Positions 25,324-33,782 of a stretch of DNA of 64,000 nt are shown here, piece by piece. The translations under genes and the position numbers were made by a program. The stretch spans positions 124,001 through 188,000 of the forward strand of contig NZ_FOZW01000010.1 in assembly GCF_900116195.1 (NCBI RefSeq), in the 5' to 3' direction. Position 1 is the stretch's first letter; the number at the start of each line of letters is the position of its first letter. The notes below the pieces were generated by a model. That model saw only the letters and a list, made by a program, of their open reading frames with translations. It was not told the DNA's origin and ran no database searches. Origin of the DNA: Alloyangia pacifica. GTDB lineage: Bacteria > Pseudomonadota > Alphaproteobacteria > Rhodobacterales > Rhodobacteraceae.

Positions 25324-25977
25324 TCAGCCCAGCCCCTCGCGGATCTGGGTCATCCCCTGCACCACGTCGCCTTCCATCGCGTCAGCCGCCGCCGCCGCAT
25401 CGCCGCGCGCCAGCGCGTCCAGCAAGTCCTTGTGGCGGTCCGGAAGGTTGCGCGTGCCGAACATGCCGCAGACCACCCGCAGCGACGGACCGAAGCGCAG
25501 CCACAGCCCCTCGACCAACTCGGTCAGGATCGGCGCGGCGGCAATGGCGTTGAGCTCGGCGTGGAACCGATGATTCTCTTCGAGGTATCCGCGCACGTCG
25601 CCACGCGCGATGGCGTGGTCCAGGCGTGCGTCGGTCGCGCGCAGCCGATCGATGTCCTCCGGGGTGCAGCGCTCGGCGGCGCGGCGCGCCAGCTGCGGCT
25701 CCAGCGCGACGCGCGCGAGCAGCAGCTGCTCCACCGCGTCCGCGTCCAGCACCGGCACGAGAATGCGGCGGTTGCCGCGAAAGGCCAGCGCGCCTTCGGA
25801 AATCAACCGGCGCAGCGCCTCGCGCACGGGCGTCATCCCCGCACCGAGCTGCTCGACGAGTCCCTGGATGGTCACCGCCTGCCCCGGCTCCAGCTCGCCG
25901 AAGAGCACCATCTCGCGCAGACGCCGGTAAACCAGCTCATGCGCCGGGGGCCCCGCACCTTCTGCCCTCATATTCAT
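25324..25977 (-). CDS. GntR-family (FCD) regulator of the polyamine locus
   Basis: A 217-residue regulator. The winged helix (ELVYRRLREMVLFGELEPGQ, then GMTPVREALRRLISEG) is followed by an FCD domain with the metal/ligand residues in ENHRFHAELN and RHKDLLDAL. It sits between the aminotransferase and the divergent potF-like gene. TGATCA-centred palindromes flank it on both sides, including one just before its own start. It is the likely repressor of both transcription units, responding to a polyamine or a product of it. The start could also be the ATG two codons downstream. Confidence 0.87.
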   Translation of the reverse strand: MNMRAEGAGPPAHELVYRRLREMVLFGELEPGQAVTIQGLVEQLGAGMTPVREALRRLISEGALAFRGNRRILVPVLDADAVEQLLLARVALEPQLARRAAERCTPEDIDRLRATDARLDHAIARGDVRGYLEENHRFHAELNAIAAAPILTELVEGLWLRFGPSLRVVCGMFGTRNLPDRHKDLLDALARGDAAAAADAMEGDVVQGMTQIREGLG

Positions 25978-25990
25978 CAGCTGCCTTTCG

Positions 25991-26000
25991 TTTGATCATA
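25991..26000. promoter_or_regulatory. Putative GntR operator 2, upstream of gntR
   Basis: TTTGATCATA, with a TGATCA core, centred about 18 bp before the GntR start codon. It matches the half sites of operators 1 and 3. Confidence 0.5.
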
Positions 26001-26071
26001 TCCGCCGCAACGTCATCTTGCACGCTGACGCGCCTCGTGGAAACATCCGGGATGTTGCCAAGAGATGCAAC

Positions 26072-26083
26072 ATTTGATCAAAT
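26072..26083. promoter_or_regulatory. Putative GntR operator 3, upstream of potF-like gene
   Basis: A perfect 12-bp palindrome, ATTTGATCAAAT, located 43 bp before the potF-like ATG. Confidence 0.58.
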
Positions 26084-26125
26084 TCGGGAACGGGGCGTGG
26101 AAGACCCCGCCACCAACGGGAGCAC

Positions 26126-27214
26126 ATGATGAAGACATCTCTTCTCACTTTCACCGCAGGGCTTGCGCTCGCGGCCGCCTCGGCCCAGGCCGAAGAAGTC
26201 CGGGTCTACAACTGGTCCGACTACATCGACGAATCGCTTCTCGAGAAATTCGAGGCCGAAACCGGCATCGACCTGATCTACGACGTCTTCGACAGCAACG
26301 AGGTCCTCGAGACCAAGATGCTCGCCGGCGGCTCGGGCTACGACGTGGTGGTGCCCACCGGCACCTTCCTGCAGCGCCAGATCGCCGCGGGCTCGTTCCA
26401 GAAGCTCGACAAGTCGAAGCTGCCGAACATCGAGAACATGTGGGACGTCATCTCGGAACGGACCGCCAAGTACGACCCCGGAAACGAATACGCGATCAAC
26501 TACATGTGGGGCACCACCGGCCTCGGCGTGAACGTCCCCAAGGTGCAGGAGATCCTCGGCGAGGACGCCCCGATCGACAGCTGGGACCTGGTGTTCAAGC
26601 CCGAGAACATGGAAAAGCTGGCGGAATGCGGCGTCTATTTCCTGGATGCGCCCTCCGAGATGATCCCCGCCGCGCTGCAGTACATCGGCGAGGACCCGGA
26701 CAGCCACGATCCCGACGTGATCGCCAAGGCAGAGCCGGTCTACATGGCGATCCGCCCCTACATCTCCAAGTTCCACTCGTCCGAGTACATCAACGCGCTC
26801 GCCAACGGCGACATCTGCGTGGCCGTGGGCTGGTCGGGCGACATCCTGCAGGCGCGTGACCGCGCCGCCGAGGCCGACAACGGCGTCGAAGTGGCCTACA
26901 ACGCGCCGAAGGAAGGCGCGCAGATGTGGTTCGACGAGATGGCCATCCCGGTCGATGCGCCGAACCCCGACGCGGCGCACAAGTTCCTGAACTTCATCAT
27001 GGATCCCGAGAACATGGCGGCGGCGTCGAACTACGTCTACTACGCCAACGGCAACAAGGCGTCGCAGGAGTTCCTGTCCGAGGACGTGATCGGCGATCCG
27101 GCGATCTACCCTTCGGAGGAAGCGCTGGGGAACCTGTTCACCACCACCCCCTACGAGCCGAAGGTTCAGCGCGTGGTGACCCGCCTCTGGACCAAGATCA
27201 AGTCCGGCTCCTGA
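26126..27214 (+). CDS. Periplasmic polyamine-binding protein (PotF/PotD-type)
   Basis: A 362-residue ABC binding protein with a signal peptide (cleavage after SAQA, residue 22). It has the PotF-family opening VRVYNWSDYIDESLLEKFE, the YDVVVPTG strand and the VGWSGDILQARD ligand segment. These match putrescine and spermidine receptors. GGGAG lies 3-7 bp upstream of two adjacent ATG codons (26126 and 26129). It is followed by a stem-loop (27228-27257) and then the transporter genes. Confidence 0.9.
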   Translation: MMKTSLLTFTAGLALAAASAQAEEVRVYNWSDYIDESLLEKFEAETGIDLIYDVFDSNEVLETKMLAGGSGYDVVVPTGTFLQRQIAAGSFQKLDKSKLPNIENMWDVISERTAKYDPGNEYAINYMWGTTGLGVNVPKVQEILGEDAPIDSWDLVFKPENMEKLAECGVYFLDAPSEMIPAALQYIGEDPDSHDPDVIAKAEPVYMAIRPYISKFHSSEYINALANGDICVAVGWSGDILQARDRAAEADNGVEVAYNAPKEGAQMWFDEMAIPVDAPNPDAAHKFLNFIMDPENMAAASNYVYYANGNKASQEFLSEDVIGDPAIYPSEEALGNLFTTTPYEPKVQRVVTRLWTKIKSGS

Positions 27215-27227
27215 GCCTGACGCATCG

Positions 27228-27261
27228 GGCCCGCCCTTCCCAACCGGGGGGCGGGCCATTT
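27228..27261 (+). terminator. Intercistronic hairpin after the binding-protein gene
   Basis: A 9-bp perfect stem GGCCCGCCC / GGGCGGGCC (27228-27236 and 27249-27257) with ATTTT after it. It is likely a partial terminator or mRNA-protecting structure that lets the binding protein be made in excess of the membrane subunits. Confidence 0.7.
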
Positions 27262-27281
27262 TCATGACAGGATCCTCCCGT

Positions 27282-28403
27282 ATGGCTCAGACCGCCTTTG
27301 CCCCCTGGACCGACCCGGACCAGAAACCGATCATCGAGTTTCGCAACGTCACCAAGAGTTTCGGCGACTTCACCGCGATCCACGATCTGTCGCTGAACAT
27401 CTTCGAGCGCGAGTTCTTCGCCCTGCTCGGCCCCTCCGGCTGCGGCAAGACCACGATGATGCGGATGCTGGCAGGGTTCGAGACGGCCACCTCGGGCCAT
27501 ATCTTCCTGTCGGGCAAGGACATCGGCCACGTGCCGCCGAACCAGCGCCCGGTGAACATGATGTTCCAGAGCTACGCGCTGTTCCCGCACCTGTCGATCT
27601 GGGACAACATCGCCTTCGGGCTGAAGCGCGAGAGCAAGGACAAGGCCTTCATCGGCGACCGCGTCGAGGAGATGCTGCGCCTCACCCGGCTCACCAAGTT
27701 CGCCAAGCGCAAGCCGCACCAGATTTCCGGCGGCCAGCGCCAGCGCGTCGCGCTGGCCCGCTCGCTCGCCAAGGCGCCGAAGCTGCTGCTCCTCGACGAG
27801 CCGCTCGGCGCGCTCGACAAGAAGCTGCGCGAGCAGACCCAGTTCGAGCTGATGGACATCCAGGAAAAGACCGGCACCACCTTCGTCATCGTCACCCACG
27901 ACCAGGAAGAAGCGATGACCGTGGCCTCGCGCATCGCGGTGATGGACGAGGGCAACCTCGTGCAGGTCGCCACCCCCGCCGAGATCTACGAGGCGCCCAA
28001 CTCGGTCTACGTCGCCGACTTCATCGGCGACGTGAACATCATCGAGGGGCGCGCCACCCAGCCCGGCCTCAAGACCGGCATCGCCTGGGCCGAGGGCCAG
28101 CCGCCGATCCTCGCGACGCCCGCCAAGAGCGTCGAGGCCGGGCAGAGCGTGCATTTCGCCATCCGTCCCGAGAAGGTCACCATCGACGTCGAGAAGCCCG
28201 ACCGCCCCAACACCTTCCGCGGCAAGGTCATCGACATCGCCTACCTCGGCAATATCTCGACCTACCACGTCGAGCTCGCCGGCGGTCAGATGATCAAGGC
28301 GCAGATGGTCAACGCCCGCCGCCTCGCCAATCGCCCGATCACCTGGGAAGACGAGGTCTGGGTCGGCTTCACCGACACCGCCGGTGTCGTGCTCGAGGAG
28401 TAA
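27282..28403 (+). CDS. Polyamine ABC transporter ATP-binding subunit (PotA/PotG-type)
   Basis: A 373-residue importer ATPase. Walker A is GPSGCGKTT, the signature is SGGQRQR, and Walker B is LLLLDEPLGALD, followed by the H-loop VTHDQEEAM. A C-terminal TOBE domain (about 290-370) is typical of the PotA/PotG/CUT1 group. I placed the start at the ATG at 27282, which has AGGA upstream; the frame also opens at 27264. It precedes the permease gene by 3 bp. Confidence 0.93.
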   Translation: MAQTAFAPWTDPDQKPIIEFRNVTKSFGDFTAIHDLSLNIFEREFFALLGPSGCGKTTMMRMLAGFETATSGHIFLSGKDIGHVPPNQRPVNMMFQSYALFPHLSIWDNIAFGLKRESKDKAFIGDRVEEMLRLTRLTKFAKRKPHQISGGQRQRVALARSLAKAPKLLLLDEPLGALDKKLREQTQFELMDIQEKTGTTFVIVTHDQEEAMTVASRIAVMDEGNLVQVATPAEIYEAPNSVYVADFIGDVNIIEGRATQPGLKTGIAWAEGQPPILATPAKSVEAGQSVHFAIRPEKVTIDVEKPDRPNTFRGKVIDIAYLGNISTYHVELAGGQMIKAQMVNARRLANRPITWEDEVWVGFTDTAGVVLEE

Positions 28404-28406
28404 GCC

Positions 28407-29297
28407 ATGCGCCGCTTCACCCTCATCGCGATCCCCTACCTGTGGTTGCTGGCGCTCTTCCTGGTGCCCTTCCTGATCGTCCTGAAGATCTCGCTCTCGG
28501 ACATCGCGCTGGCCCGCCCGCCCTACATGCCGCAGCTCGATCCTGCGGCCGGCTGGGAGGGGCTGAAGAGCTTCTTCTCGGAGCTCGATTTCGAGAATTT
28601 CGCCTTCCTGACCACCGACGATCTCTACTGGAAGGCCTATCTGTCGTCCCTGAAGATCGCCCTCGTGTCGACCTTCCTGACACTGCTCGTCGGCTACCCG
28701 GTGGCCTATGCCATGGCCCGCGCCCCCGAGGAATGGCGCCCGACGCTGCTGATGCTGGTGATCCTGCCGTTCTGGACGTCGTTCCTGATCCGCGTCTACT
28801 CTTGGATGGGGATCCTGTCGAACGAGGGCGTGCTGAACCAGCTTCTGATGTGGCTCGGCATCATCGATACGCCGCTGCAGATCATGAACACCACCACCGC
28901 GGTCTACATCGGCGTGGTCTATACCTACCTGCCCTTCATGATCCTGCCGATCTACTCGGCGCTGGAAAAACTCGACGGCTCGCTGCTCGAGGCGGCCGAG
29001 GATCTCGGCTGCTCGCGGCTCGAGGCCTTCTGGCTGGTCACCTGGCCGCTGTCGCGCAACGGCATCATCGCCGGCTGCTTCCTGGTCTTCATCCCCACCA
29101 TCGGCGAGTTCGTCATCCCCTCGCTGCTCGGCGGCTCCGACACGCTGATGATCGGCAAGGTGCTCTGGGAGGAGTTCTTCTCCAACCGCGACTGGCCCGT
29201 TGCCTCGGCCGTTGCCGTGGTGCTGCTGCTGATCCTGATCATCCCGATCGTGCTCTTCCAGCGCAACGAGCAGAAGCAGCGGGAGGCCGAAGGATGA
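28407..29297 (+). CDS. Polyamine ABC transporter permease (PotB/PotH-type)
   Basis: A 296-residue inner-membrane subunit with six hydrophobic helices. The coupling helix carries the EAA motif (LLEAAEDLGCSRLEAFWLVTWPLS). The start MRRFTLIAIPYLWLLALFLVPF is typical of PotB/PotH. It follows the ATPase gene by 3 bp, and a partial dispersed repeat sits between it and the next permease. Confidence 0.92.
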   Translation: MRRFTLIAIPYLWLLALFLVPFLIVLKISLSDIALARPPYMPQLDPAAGWEGLKSFFSELDFENFAFLTTDDLYWKAYLSSLKIALVSTFLTLLVGYPVAYAMARAPEEWRPTLLMLVILPFWTSFLIRVYSWMGILSNEGVLNQLLMWLGIIDTPLQIMNTTTAVYIGVVYTYLPFMILPIYSALEKLDGSLLEAAEDLGCSRLEAFWLVTWPLSRNGIIAGCFLVFIPTIGEFVIPSLLGGSDTLMIGKVLWEEFFSNRDWPVASAVAVVLLLILIIPIVLFQRNEQKQREAEG

Positions 29298-29300
29298 GCA

Positions 29301-29330
29301 CCGCCCGCTTCTTCTCTTTCCAAATACGCA
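29301..29330 (+). repeat. Dispersed intergenic repeat, partial copy D
   Basis: 30 bp carrying CGCTTCTTCTCTTTCCAAAT and the following ACGCA. It is identical over all 30 bases to the reverse complement of 53317-53346. It lies inside the polyamine transporter operon, between the two permease genes. Confidence 0.7.
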
Positions 29331-29367
29331 CCGGCGCTGCCGCCGGCCACAAAGCCGGAGGCCGGGC

Positions 29368-30186
29368 ATGAGACGCTTCAGCTGGTTCAACACGGTCTCG
29401 CTGACGCTGGGCTTCGCCTTCCTCTACCTGCCGATGGTGCTGCTGGTCTTCTACAGCTTCAACGAGAGCCGGCTGGTCACCGTCTGGGCGGGCTTCTCGA
29501 CCAAGTGGTACGGCGAGCTCTTGCGCGACCAGGCCTTCCTCGATGCCGCCTGGGTGACGGTGAAGGTGGCGGTCTTCTCCTCGACCCTCGCCACCATCCT
29601 CGGCACCATGGCCGCCTATGTGCTGGTGCGCGCGGGGCGCTTCCACGGGCGCACGCTCTTCTCTGGCATGATCTACGCGCCGCTGGTGATGCCCGAGGTG
29701 ATCACCGGCCTGTCGCTGCTGCTGCTGTTCATCGGCCTCAACCTTGATCGCGGCGTCTTCACCATCGTGCTGGCGCACACCACCTTCGCCATGTGCTACG
29801 TCTCGGTGGTGGTCTCCTCGCGGCTGACCACCTTCGACCGCTCGCTGGAGGAGGCGGCGCTGGACCTTGGCTGCTCGCCCTTCGAGGCCTTCCGGCTGGT
29901 CACCCTGCCGATCATCGCCCCGGCGGTGATCTCGGGCTGGCTGCTCGCCTTCACCCTGTCGCTCGACGACCTGGTGATCGCCAGCTTCACCACCGGCCCC
30001 TCGGCCACCACCCTGCCAATCAAGATCTTCTCGGCGGTGCGTCTTGGCGTCAGCCCGCAGATCAACGCGCTCTCGACGATCATGATCGCCATCGTCACCA
30101 TCGGGGTGATCACCGCCTCGATCGTCTCGAAGCGGGCGGCGGTGGCGCAGCGGCGCGATGAACAGGCGGCGATCCGCGCCGAGTAA
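29368..30186 (+). CDS. Polyamine ABC transporter permease (PotC/PotI-type)
   Basis: A 272-residue permease with six membrane helices and an EAA loop (LEEAALDLGCSPFEAFRLVTLP). The motif YLPMVLLVFYSFNESR near the N-terminus and FTLSLDDLVIASFTTGP are hallmarks of PotC/PotI. It lies 70 bp after the first permease and 12 bp before the oxidase gene. Confidence 0.92.
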   Translation: MRRFSWFNTVSLTLGFAFLYLPMVLLVFYSFNESRLVTVWAGFSTKWYGELLRDQAFLDAAWVTVKVAVFSSTLATILGTMAAYVLVRAGRFHGRTLFSGMIYAPLVMPEVITGLSLLLLFIGLNLDRGVFTIVLAHTTFAMCYVSVVVSSRLTTFDRSLEEAALDLGCSPFEAFRLVTLPIIAPAVISGWLLAFTLSLDDLVIASFTTGPSATTLPIKIFSAVRLGVSPQINALSTIMIAIVTIGVITASIVSKRAAVAQRRDEQAAIRAE

Positions 30187-30198
30187 CGGAACACAGAG

Positions 30199-31521
30199 AT
30201 GAAACGCATCTACGAAACTGCGGCCTACGGGCCGCAGGGCGCCTGCTTCTGGGCCGGCACCGTGCCGCCGATGGACTGGGCCGCTCTCACCGCGCCGCGC
30301 CACGTCGAGGTCGCGGTAATCGGCGGCGGCTTCACCGGGCTCTCGGCCGCGCTGCACCTGGCGCAGGACGGGGTCGAAGTGGCAGTGCTCGAGGCCGACC
30401 ATCCGGGCTACGGCGCCTCGGGGCGCAATGGCGGTTTCTGCTGCCTCGGCGGCGCCAAGGCGTCCCACGCCCTGCTGCGCCGGCGCTTCGGTGACGACGG
30501 CCTGCGCGACTGGTGCCAGACCGAACGCGCCGCCATCGAGACCGCCGCAGGGCTGATCGCCGACCACGGCATCGAGGCCGACACCCATTCCGACGGAGAG
30601 ACCCTGCTCGCCCACACCGCGCGCGCCTGGAAGGGACTGCAGTCCGAGGCCGAGACGATGCCCGCGCTCTACGGCGTCACCCCGCGTCTCACGCCGCAGG
30701 ACGGTCTTGCCGACGAGGGCCTCGCCGGTCCGTTCCACGGCGCTATGACCACACCGCTCGGCTTCGCGCTCAATCCGCGCAAGTACCACGCCGGCCTCGC
30801 CCGTGCCGCGCAGGGCGCCGGTGCCACGCTGCACGGCCACAGCCCGGCCACCGCGCTGCACAACGCGGGCGGCAAATGGCACCTCACGACGCCGCGGGCC
30901 ACGCTCACCGCCGACCGGGTGATCCTCGCCACCAACGGCTATTCCTCCGAAGACCTGCCGGCCTGGCTGCGCGGGCGCTACTTGCCGGTGCAGTCGAGCG
31001 TCATCGTCACCGAGCCGCTTTCGGAGATGCAGCGCGCCGCCGCGGGCTGGACCTCGCGCCAGATGTCCTATGACACGCGCCAGCTGCTGCATTACTTCCG
31101 GCTGCTGCCCGACAACCGCTTTCTCTTCGGCATGCGCGGCGGGCTCACCGCCACGCCCCGCGCCCAGCGCGCGATCAGCGCCCGCATCCGCCGCGAGTTC
31201 CACGCCATGTTCCCGGCCTGGCGCGACGTGACCATCAGCCACGAATGGGCCGGGCTGGTCTGCCTGATGGCGCAGCTGACACCCTTCGTCGGGCCGGTCC
31301 CGGACCATCCCGGCCTCTTCGCCGGCATGGGCTTTCACGGCAATGGCGTCGCCATGGGCAGCCACGCCGGCCTGCTGCTTTCAGACATCGTGCAGGGCAA
31401 ACCCACGCGCACGCCCTATCCCGCAGCGCTGAAAACGCCTCCAAGTCGCTTCCCGCTGGGCCGCTTTCGCCGCGCCCTGCTCGCCCCGGCCTATGTCGGT
31501 GCAGGCCTTTTCGATCTCTGA
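30199..31521 (+). CDS. FAD-dependent amine oxidoreductase, PuuB-like (gamma-glutamylputrescine oxidase family)
   Basis: A 440-residue DAO-fold flavoenzyme. The dinucleotide-binding motif GGGFTG is at residues 42-47. PuuB-like features follow: YGASGRNGGFCCLG near 74-87, the RYLPVQSSVIVTEPL segment, and the C-terminal GMGFHGNGVAMGSHAGLLL FAD loop. PuuB oxidises gamma-glutamylputrescine; its glutamylating partner PuuA is not in the window, so a free polyamine or other amine is possible. It is last in the transporter operon. Confidence 0.8.
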   Translation: MKRIYETAAYGPQGACFWAGTVPPMDWAALTAPRHVEVAVIGGGFTGLSAALHLAQDGVEVAVLEADHPGYGASGRNGGFCCLGGAKASHALLRRRFGDDGLRDWCQTERAAIETAAGLIADHGIEADTHSDGETLLAHTARAWKGLQSEAETMPALYGVTPRLTPQDGLADEGLAGPFHGAMTTPLGFALNPRKYHAGLARAAQGAGATLHGHSPATALHNAGGKWHLTTPRATLTADRVILATNGYSSEDLPAWLRGRYLPVQSSVIVTEPLSEMQRAAAGWTSRQMSYDTRQLLHYFRLLPDNRFLFGMRGGLTATPRAQRAISARIRREFHAMFPAWRDVTISHEWAGLVCLMAQLTPFVGPVPDHPGLFAGMGFHGNGVAMGSHAGLLLSDIVQGKPTRTPYPAALKTPPSRFPLGRFRRALLAPAYVGAGLFDL

Positions 31522-31540
31522 CATCGCCCCCGGCGCGTTC

Positions 31541-31560
31541 GCTTTCCAAATACGCCGGGA
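31541..31560 (+). repeat. Dispersed intergenic repeat, partial copy E
   Basis: GCTTTCCAAATACGCCGGGA, matching the AT core of the repeat without either end. It lies between the oxidase gene and nasT. Confidence 0.5.
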
Positions 31561-31747
31561 AGGCATGGTCCGCCGGGTCGCAGAGGTGTGCCATCGGTCC
31601 GAGCGCCGCCGGCAACGCGGGGCCACACCCGAAACGCGGGCCCGGCCCCGCATCCATCGCCCAAAGATTAACCACCTGCCCGATTTCTGACCCCTTCCCG
31701 ACACGAGCCCGCTTTACAACCTCGCGGCGGCGTGGCCGATAGAAGCC

Positions 31748-32335
31748 ATGTCCTCCTCCCAGCTCTCCATCGCCATCGTGGAAACCGACCGGGAACGCGC
31801 CCTGCTGATCGAGCAGAGCCTGCGCGACGCCGGAGAATTCACCATTCACGTCGTCTCCGAGATTCCCGGTCTCGCGCGACGCATCCAGACGCTCAGCCCC
31901 GACGTGGTGCTGATCGACCTCGAAAGCCCCTCGCGCGACACGCTTGAGGAATTGGCGCTGGCCTCCGGCCCGCTCGAGCGCCCCGTGGCCATGTTCGTCG
32001 ACCGTTCGGGTGACGGGCTCACCGATGCGGCAATCGAGGCGGGGGTCTCGGCCTATGTGGTCGACGGGCTGAAGCCGCAGCGGGTGAAGCCGGTGCTCGA
32101 CGCCGCCATCGCCCGCTTCCGCATGTTCCAGCGGATGCGCACCGAGCTGGCGGAAACCAAGCGGGCGCTGGAAGAGCGCAAGGTGATCGACCGCGCCAAG
32201 GGCATGCTGATGAAGGCCCGCGGGGTCGGTGAGGACGAGGCCTATGCGCTGCTACGCAAGGCCGCCATGGATCAGGGCAAGCGCGTCGCCGACGTGGCGC
32301 AGGCGCTGGTTACCGCGGCAGGGCTGCTGGGATGA
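31748..32335 (+). CDS. nasT: ANTAR-domain antitermination regulator NasT
   Basis: An RNA-binding regulator of nitrate assimilation. The 195 residues have an N-terminal receiver-like domain (Asp57 in VVLIDLES, possibly a pseudo-receiver because the conserved downstream lysine site is changed). A three-helix ANTAR domain follows (about 130-192, RKVIDRAKGMLMKARG and EDEAYALLRKAAMDQGKRVADVAQAL). It overlaps nasS by 4 bp (ATGA). NasS holds NasT inactive until nitrate binds; NasT then binds paired hairpins in leader RNA to stop termination. Confidence 0.93.
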   Translation: MSSSQLSIAIVETDRERALLIEQSLRDAGEFTIHVVSEIPGLARRIQTLSPDVVLIDLESPSRDTLEELALASGPLERPVAMFVDRSGDGLTDAAIEAGVSAYVVDGLKPQRVKPVLDAAIARFRMFQRMRTELAETKRALEERKVIDRAKGMLMKARGVGEDEAYALLRKAAMDQGKRVADVAQALVTAAGLLG

Positions 32336-33507
32336 AGACCACCACGCTCTCCGTCGGGTTCATCCCGCTCACCGATTCCGCCCCGCTGATCATCGCGCAG
32401 GAGATGGGCTATGCCGCCGAGGAGGGCATCGCTCTCGACCTCAAGCGCGCGCCCTCGTGGTCCAGCCTGCGCGACATGCTCAGCTTTGGCCGGGTCGATG
32501 CCGCGCATATGCTCTCGCCGGTGCCAGTGGCCGCCGCGCTCGGGCTTGGCGGCGCGGGCGTGCCGCTCTCGGCGGTCTCGGTGCTGTCGGTCAACGGCAA
32601 TGTCATCGGGGTCAGCAACGCGCTGGCCGACCGTTTGCGCGCGCAGGGCCACGACTTCGGCTTCAACGACGCGCGCGCCGCCGGTGAGGCGCTGATCGCC
32701 GCCACCGACGAGACGCTGCGCATCGGCGTGCCGTTCCCCTTCTCGATGCATGCCGAGCTGCTCTATTACTGGCTCTCGGCGCTTGGAATGTCGGTGCCCG
32801 AGGCGCTGCAGGTCCGCACCGTGCCGCCGCCGCTCATGGCCGATGCCATGGAAGCGGGCGAGATCGACGCCTTCTGCGTCGGCGAGCCCTGGGGCAGCAT
32901 GGCGGTGGAGAACGGTGTCGGCACCCTGCTGCTGCCGGGCACCGCGATCTGGTCCTTCGCCCCTGAAAAGGTTCTGGCGGTGCGCAGCGACTGGGCCGAA
33001 ACCGAGCAATCACTGCTCGGCCGGCTGATCCGCGCCACCTGGCGCGCCGGGCGCTGGCTGGCCGAACCCGACTCGCGCTCCCTCGCCGCGGAGATACTCA
33101 GTCGCCCCGACTATCTCGGGGTGCCCGCCGAAGTGCTCGATCGCGCGCTGACCGGGCGCATGGTGATCTCGGCGCAGGGCGAGGAGCGGCAGGTGCCGCG
33201 CATGCTGGAGTTCCACCACGGCGCGGCGACCTTTCCGTGGCGCAGCCAGGCGGAATGGATCGGTCGCCAGCTCGCCACCCGTGCGGGACTCGACCCCGAG
33301 GCCGCCGGCAAGGCCGCCCGCGCCACCTTCCGCTCGGACCTGCACCGCCAGGCGCTCGCCGGGACCAACGCGGATCTGCCCGGTGCCTCCTCGAAACTGG
33401 AGGGCAGTCTCTCGGAGCAACTCCCGGTCGCCTCAGAATCGGGAAAGCTCTTTCTCGGCCCGGATAGATTCTTCGATGGCCGCATTTTTGATCCTCACGC
33501 AAACTGA
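32332..33507 (+). CDS. nasS: Cytoplasmic nitrate sensor NasS
   Basis: A 391-residue protein related to NrtA-type nitrate-binding proteins but without a signal peptide (starts MKTTTLSVGFIPLTDSAPL). It should stay in the cytoplasm as the NasT-binding nitrate sensor. Motifs include PVPVAAALGLG and YCVGEPWG-like FCVGEPWGSM, which line the nitrate pocket in NrtA. It is coupled to nasT by a 4-bp overlap and followed by the leader region of nrtA. Confidence 0.92.
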   Translation: MKTTTLSVGFIPLTDSAPLIIAQEMGYAAEEGIALDLKRAPSWSSLRDMLSFGRVDAAHMLSPVPVAAALGLGGAGVPLSAVSVLSVNGNVIGVSNALADRLRAQGHDFGFNDARAAGEALIAATDETLRIGVPFPFSMHAELLYYWLSALGMSVPEALQVRTVPPPLMADAMEAGEIDAFCVGEPWGSMAVENGVGTLLLPGTAIWSFAPEKVLAVRSDWAETEQSLLGRLIRATWRAGRWLAEPDSRSLAAEILSRPDYLGVPAEVLDRALTGRMVISAQGEERQVPRMLEFHHGAATFPWRSQAEWIGRQLATRAGLDPEAAGKAARATFRSDLHRQALAGTNADLPGASSKLEGSLSEQLPVASESGKLFLGPDRFFDGRIFDPHAN

Positions 33508-33513
33508 TGCCGC

Positions 33514-33549
33514 GTTTTTGCGCATGCAGCATGGCCGCGGCGCAAAAAC
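33514..33549. other. Stem-loop just after nasS
   Basis: A perfect 10-bp stem, GTTTTTGCGC (33514-33523) with GCGCAAAAAC (33540-33549), loop 16 nt, starting 6 bp after the nasS stop. The T run is on the 5' arm, so it is not a classical plus-strand terminator. It may protect the nasTS mRNA end. Confidence 0.5.
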
Positions 33550-33620
33550 CTTCGCCGCCAGCGCATGATTAAGGATTTTCCTTTGATCGGCGTGGCTCGC
33601 TAGGGCACAAGCTTTGTCAT

Positions 33621-33725
33621 GGTCAGGCAATGGCGCCCGACCCGAAGATTTCTCCCAACGCCTGGGATCCATGAGCAAAGCCGCTCGACCTCTGTGACGA
33701 CCGTCACGGTGTGTCAGCGGCTTTT
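33621..33725 (+). promoter_or_regulatory. NasT-responsive (ANTAR) leader RNA of the nrtA operon
   Basis: Hairpin 1: GGTCAGGC / GCCCGACC (33621-33642), one A-C mismatch, with a six-base loop AAUGGC. It has A at loop position 1 and G at 4, the ANTAR target rule. Hairpin 2: UCCCA / UGGGA (33653-33667) with loop ACGCC, ten bases further on, less canonical. A terminator hairpin (33677-33724) begins 9 bases later. Layout and gene context fit nitrate-controlled antitermination; function is inferred. Confidence 0.72.
33677..33725 (+). terminator. Leader terminator ahead of nrtA
   Basis: A long hairpin with outer stem AAAGCCGCT / AGCGGCTTT (33677-33685, 33716-33724) and inner stem GTGAC / GTCAC (33694-33698, 33703-33707), ending in a TTTT run. 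It lies 58 bp before the nrtA start and after the ANTAR-type hairpins. Confidence 0.75.
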
Positions 33726-33782
33726 CTGTATTTGGTCCGGGCTCTCCTCGCACCGGACCACCAACAAGGGACGGAACGACGA

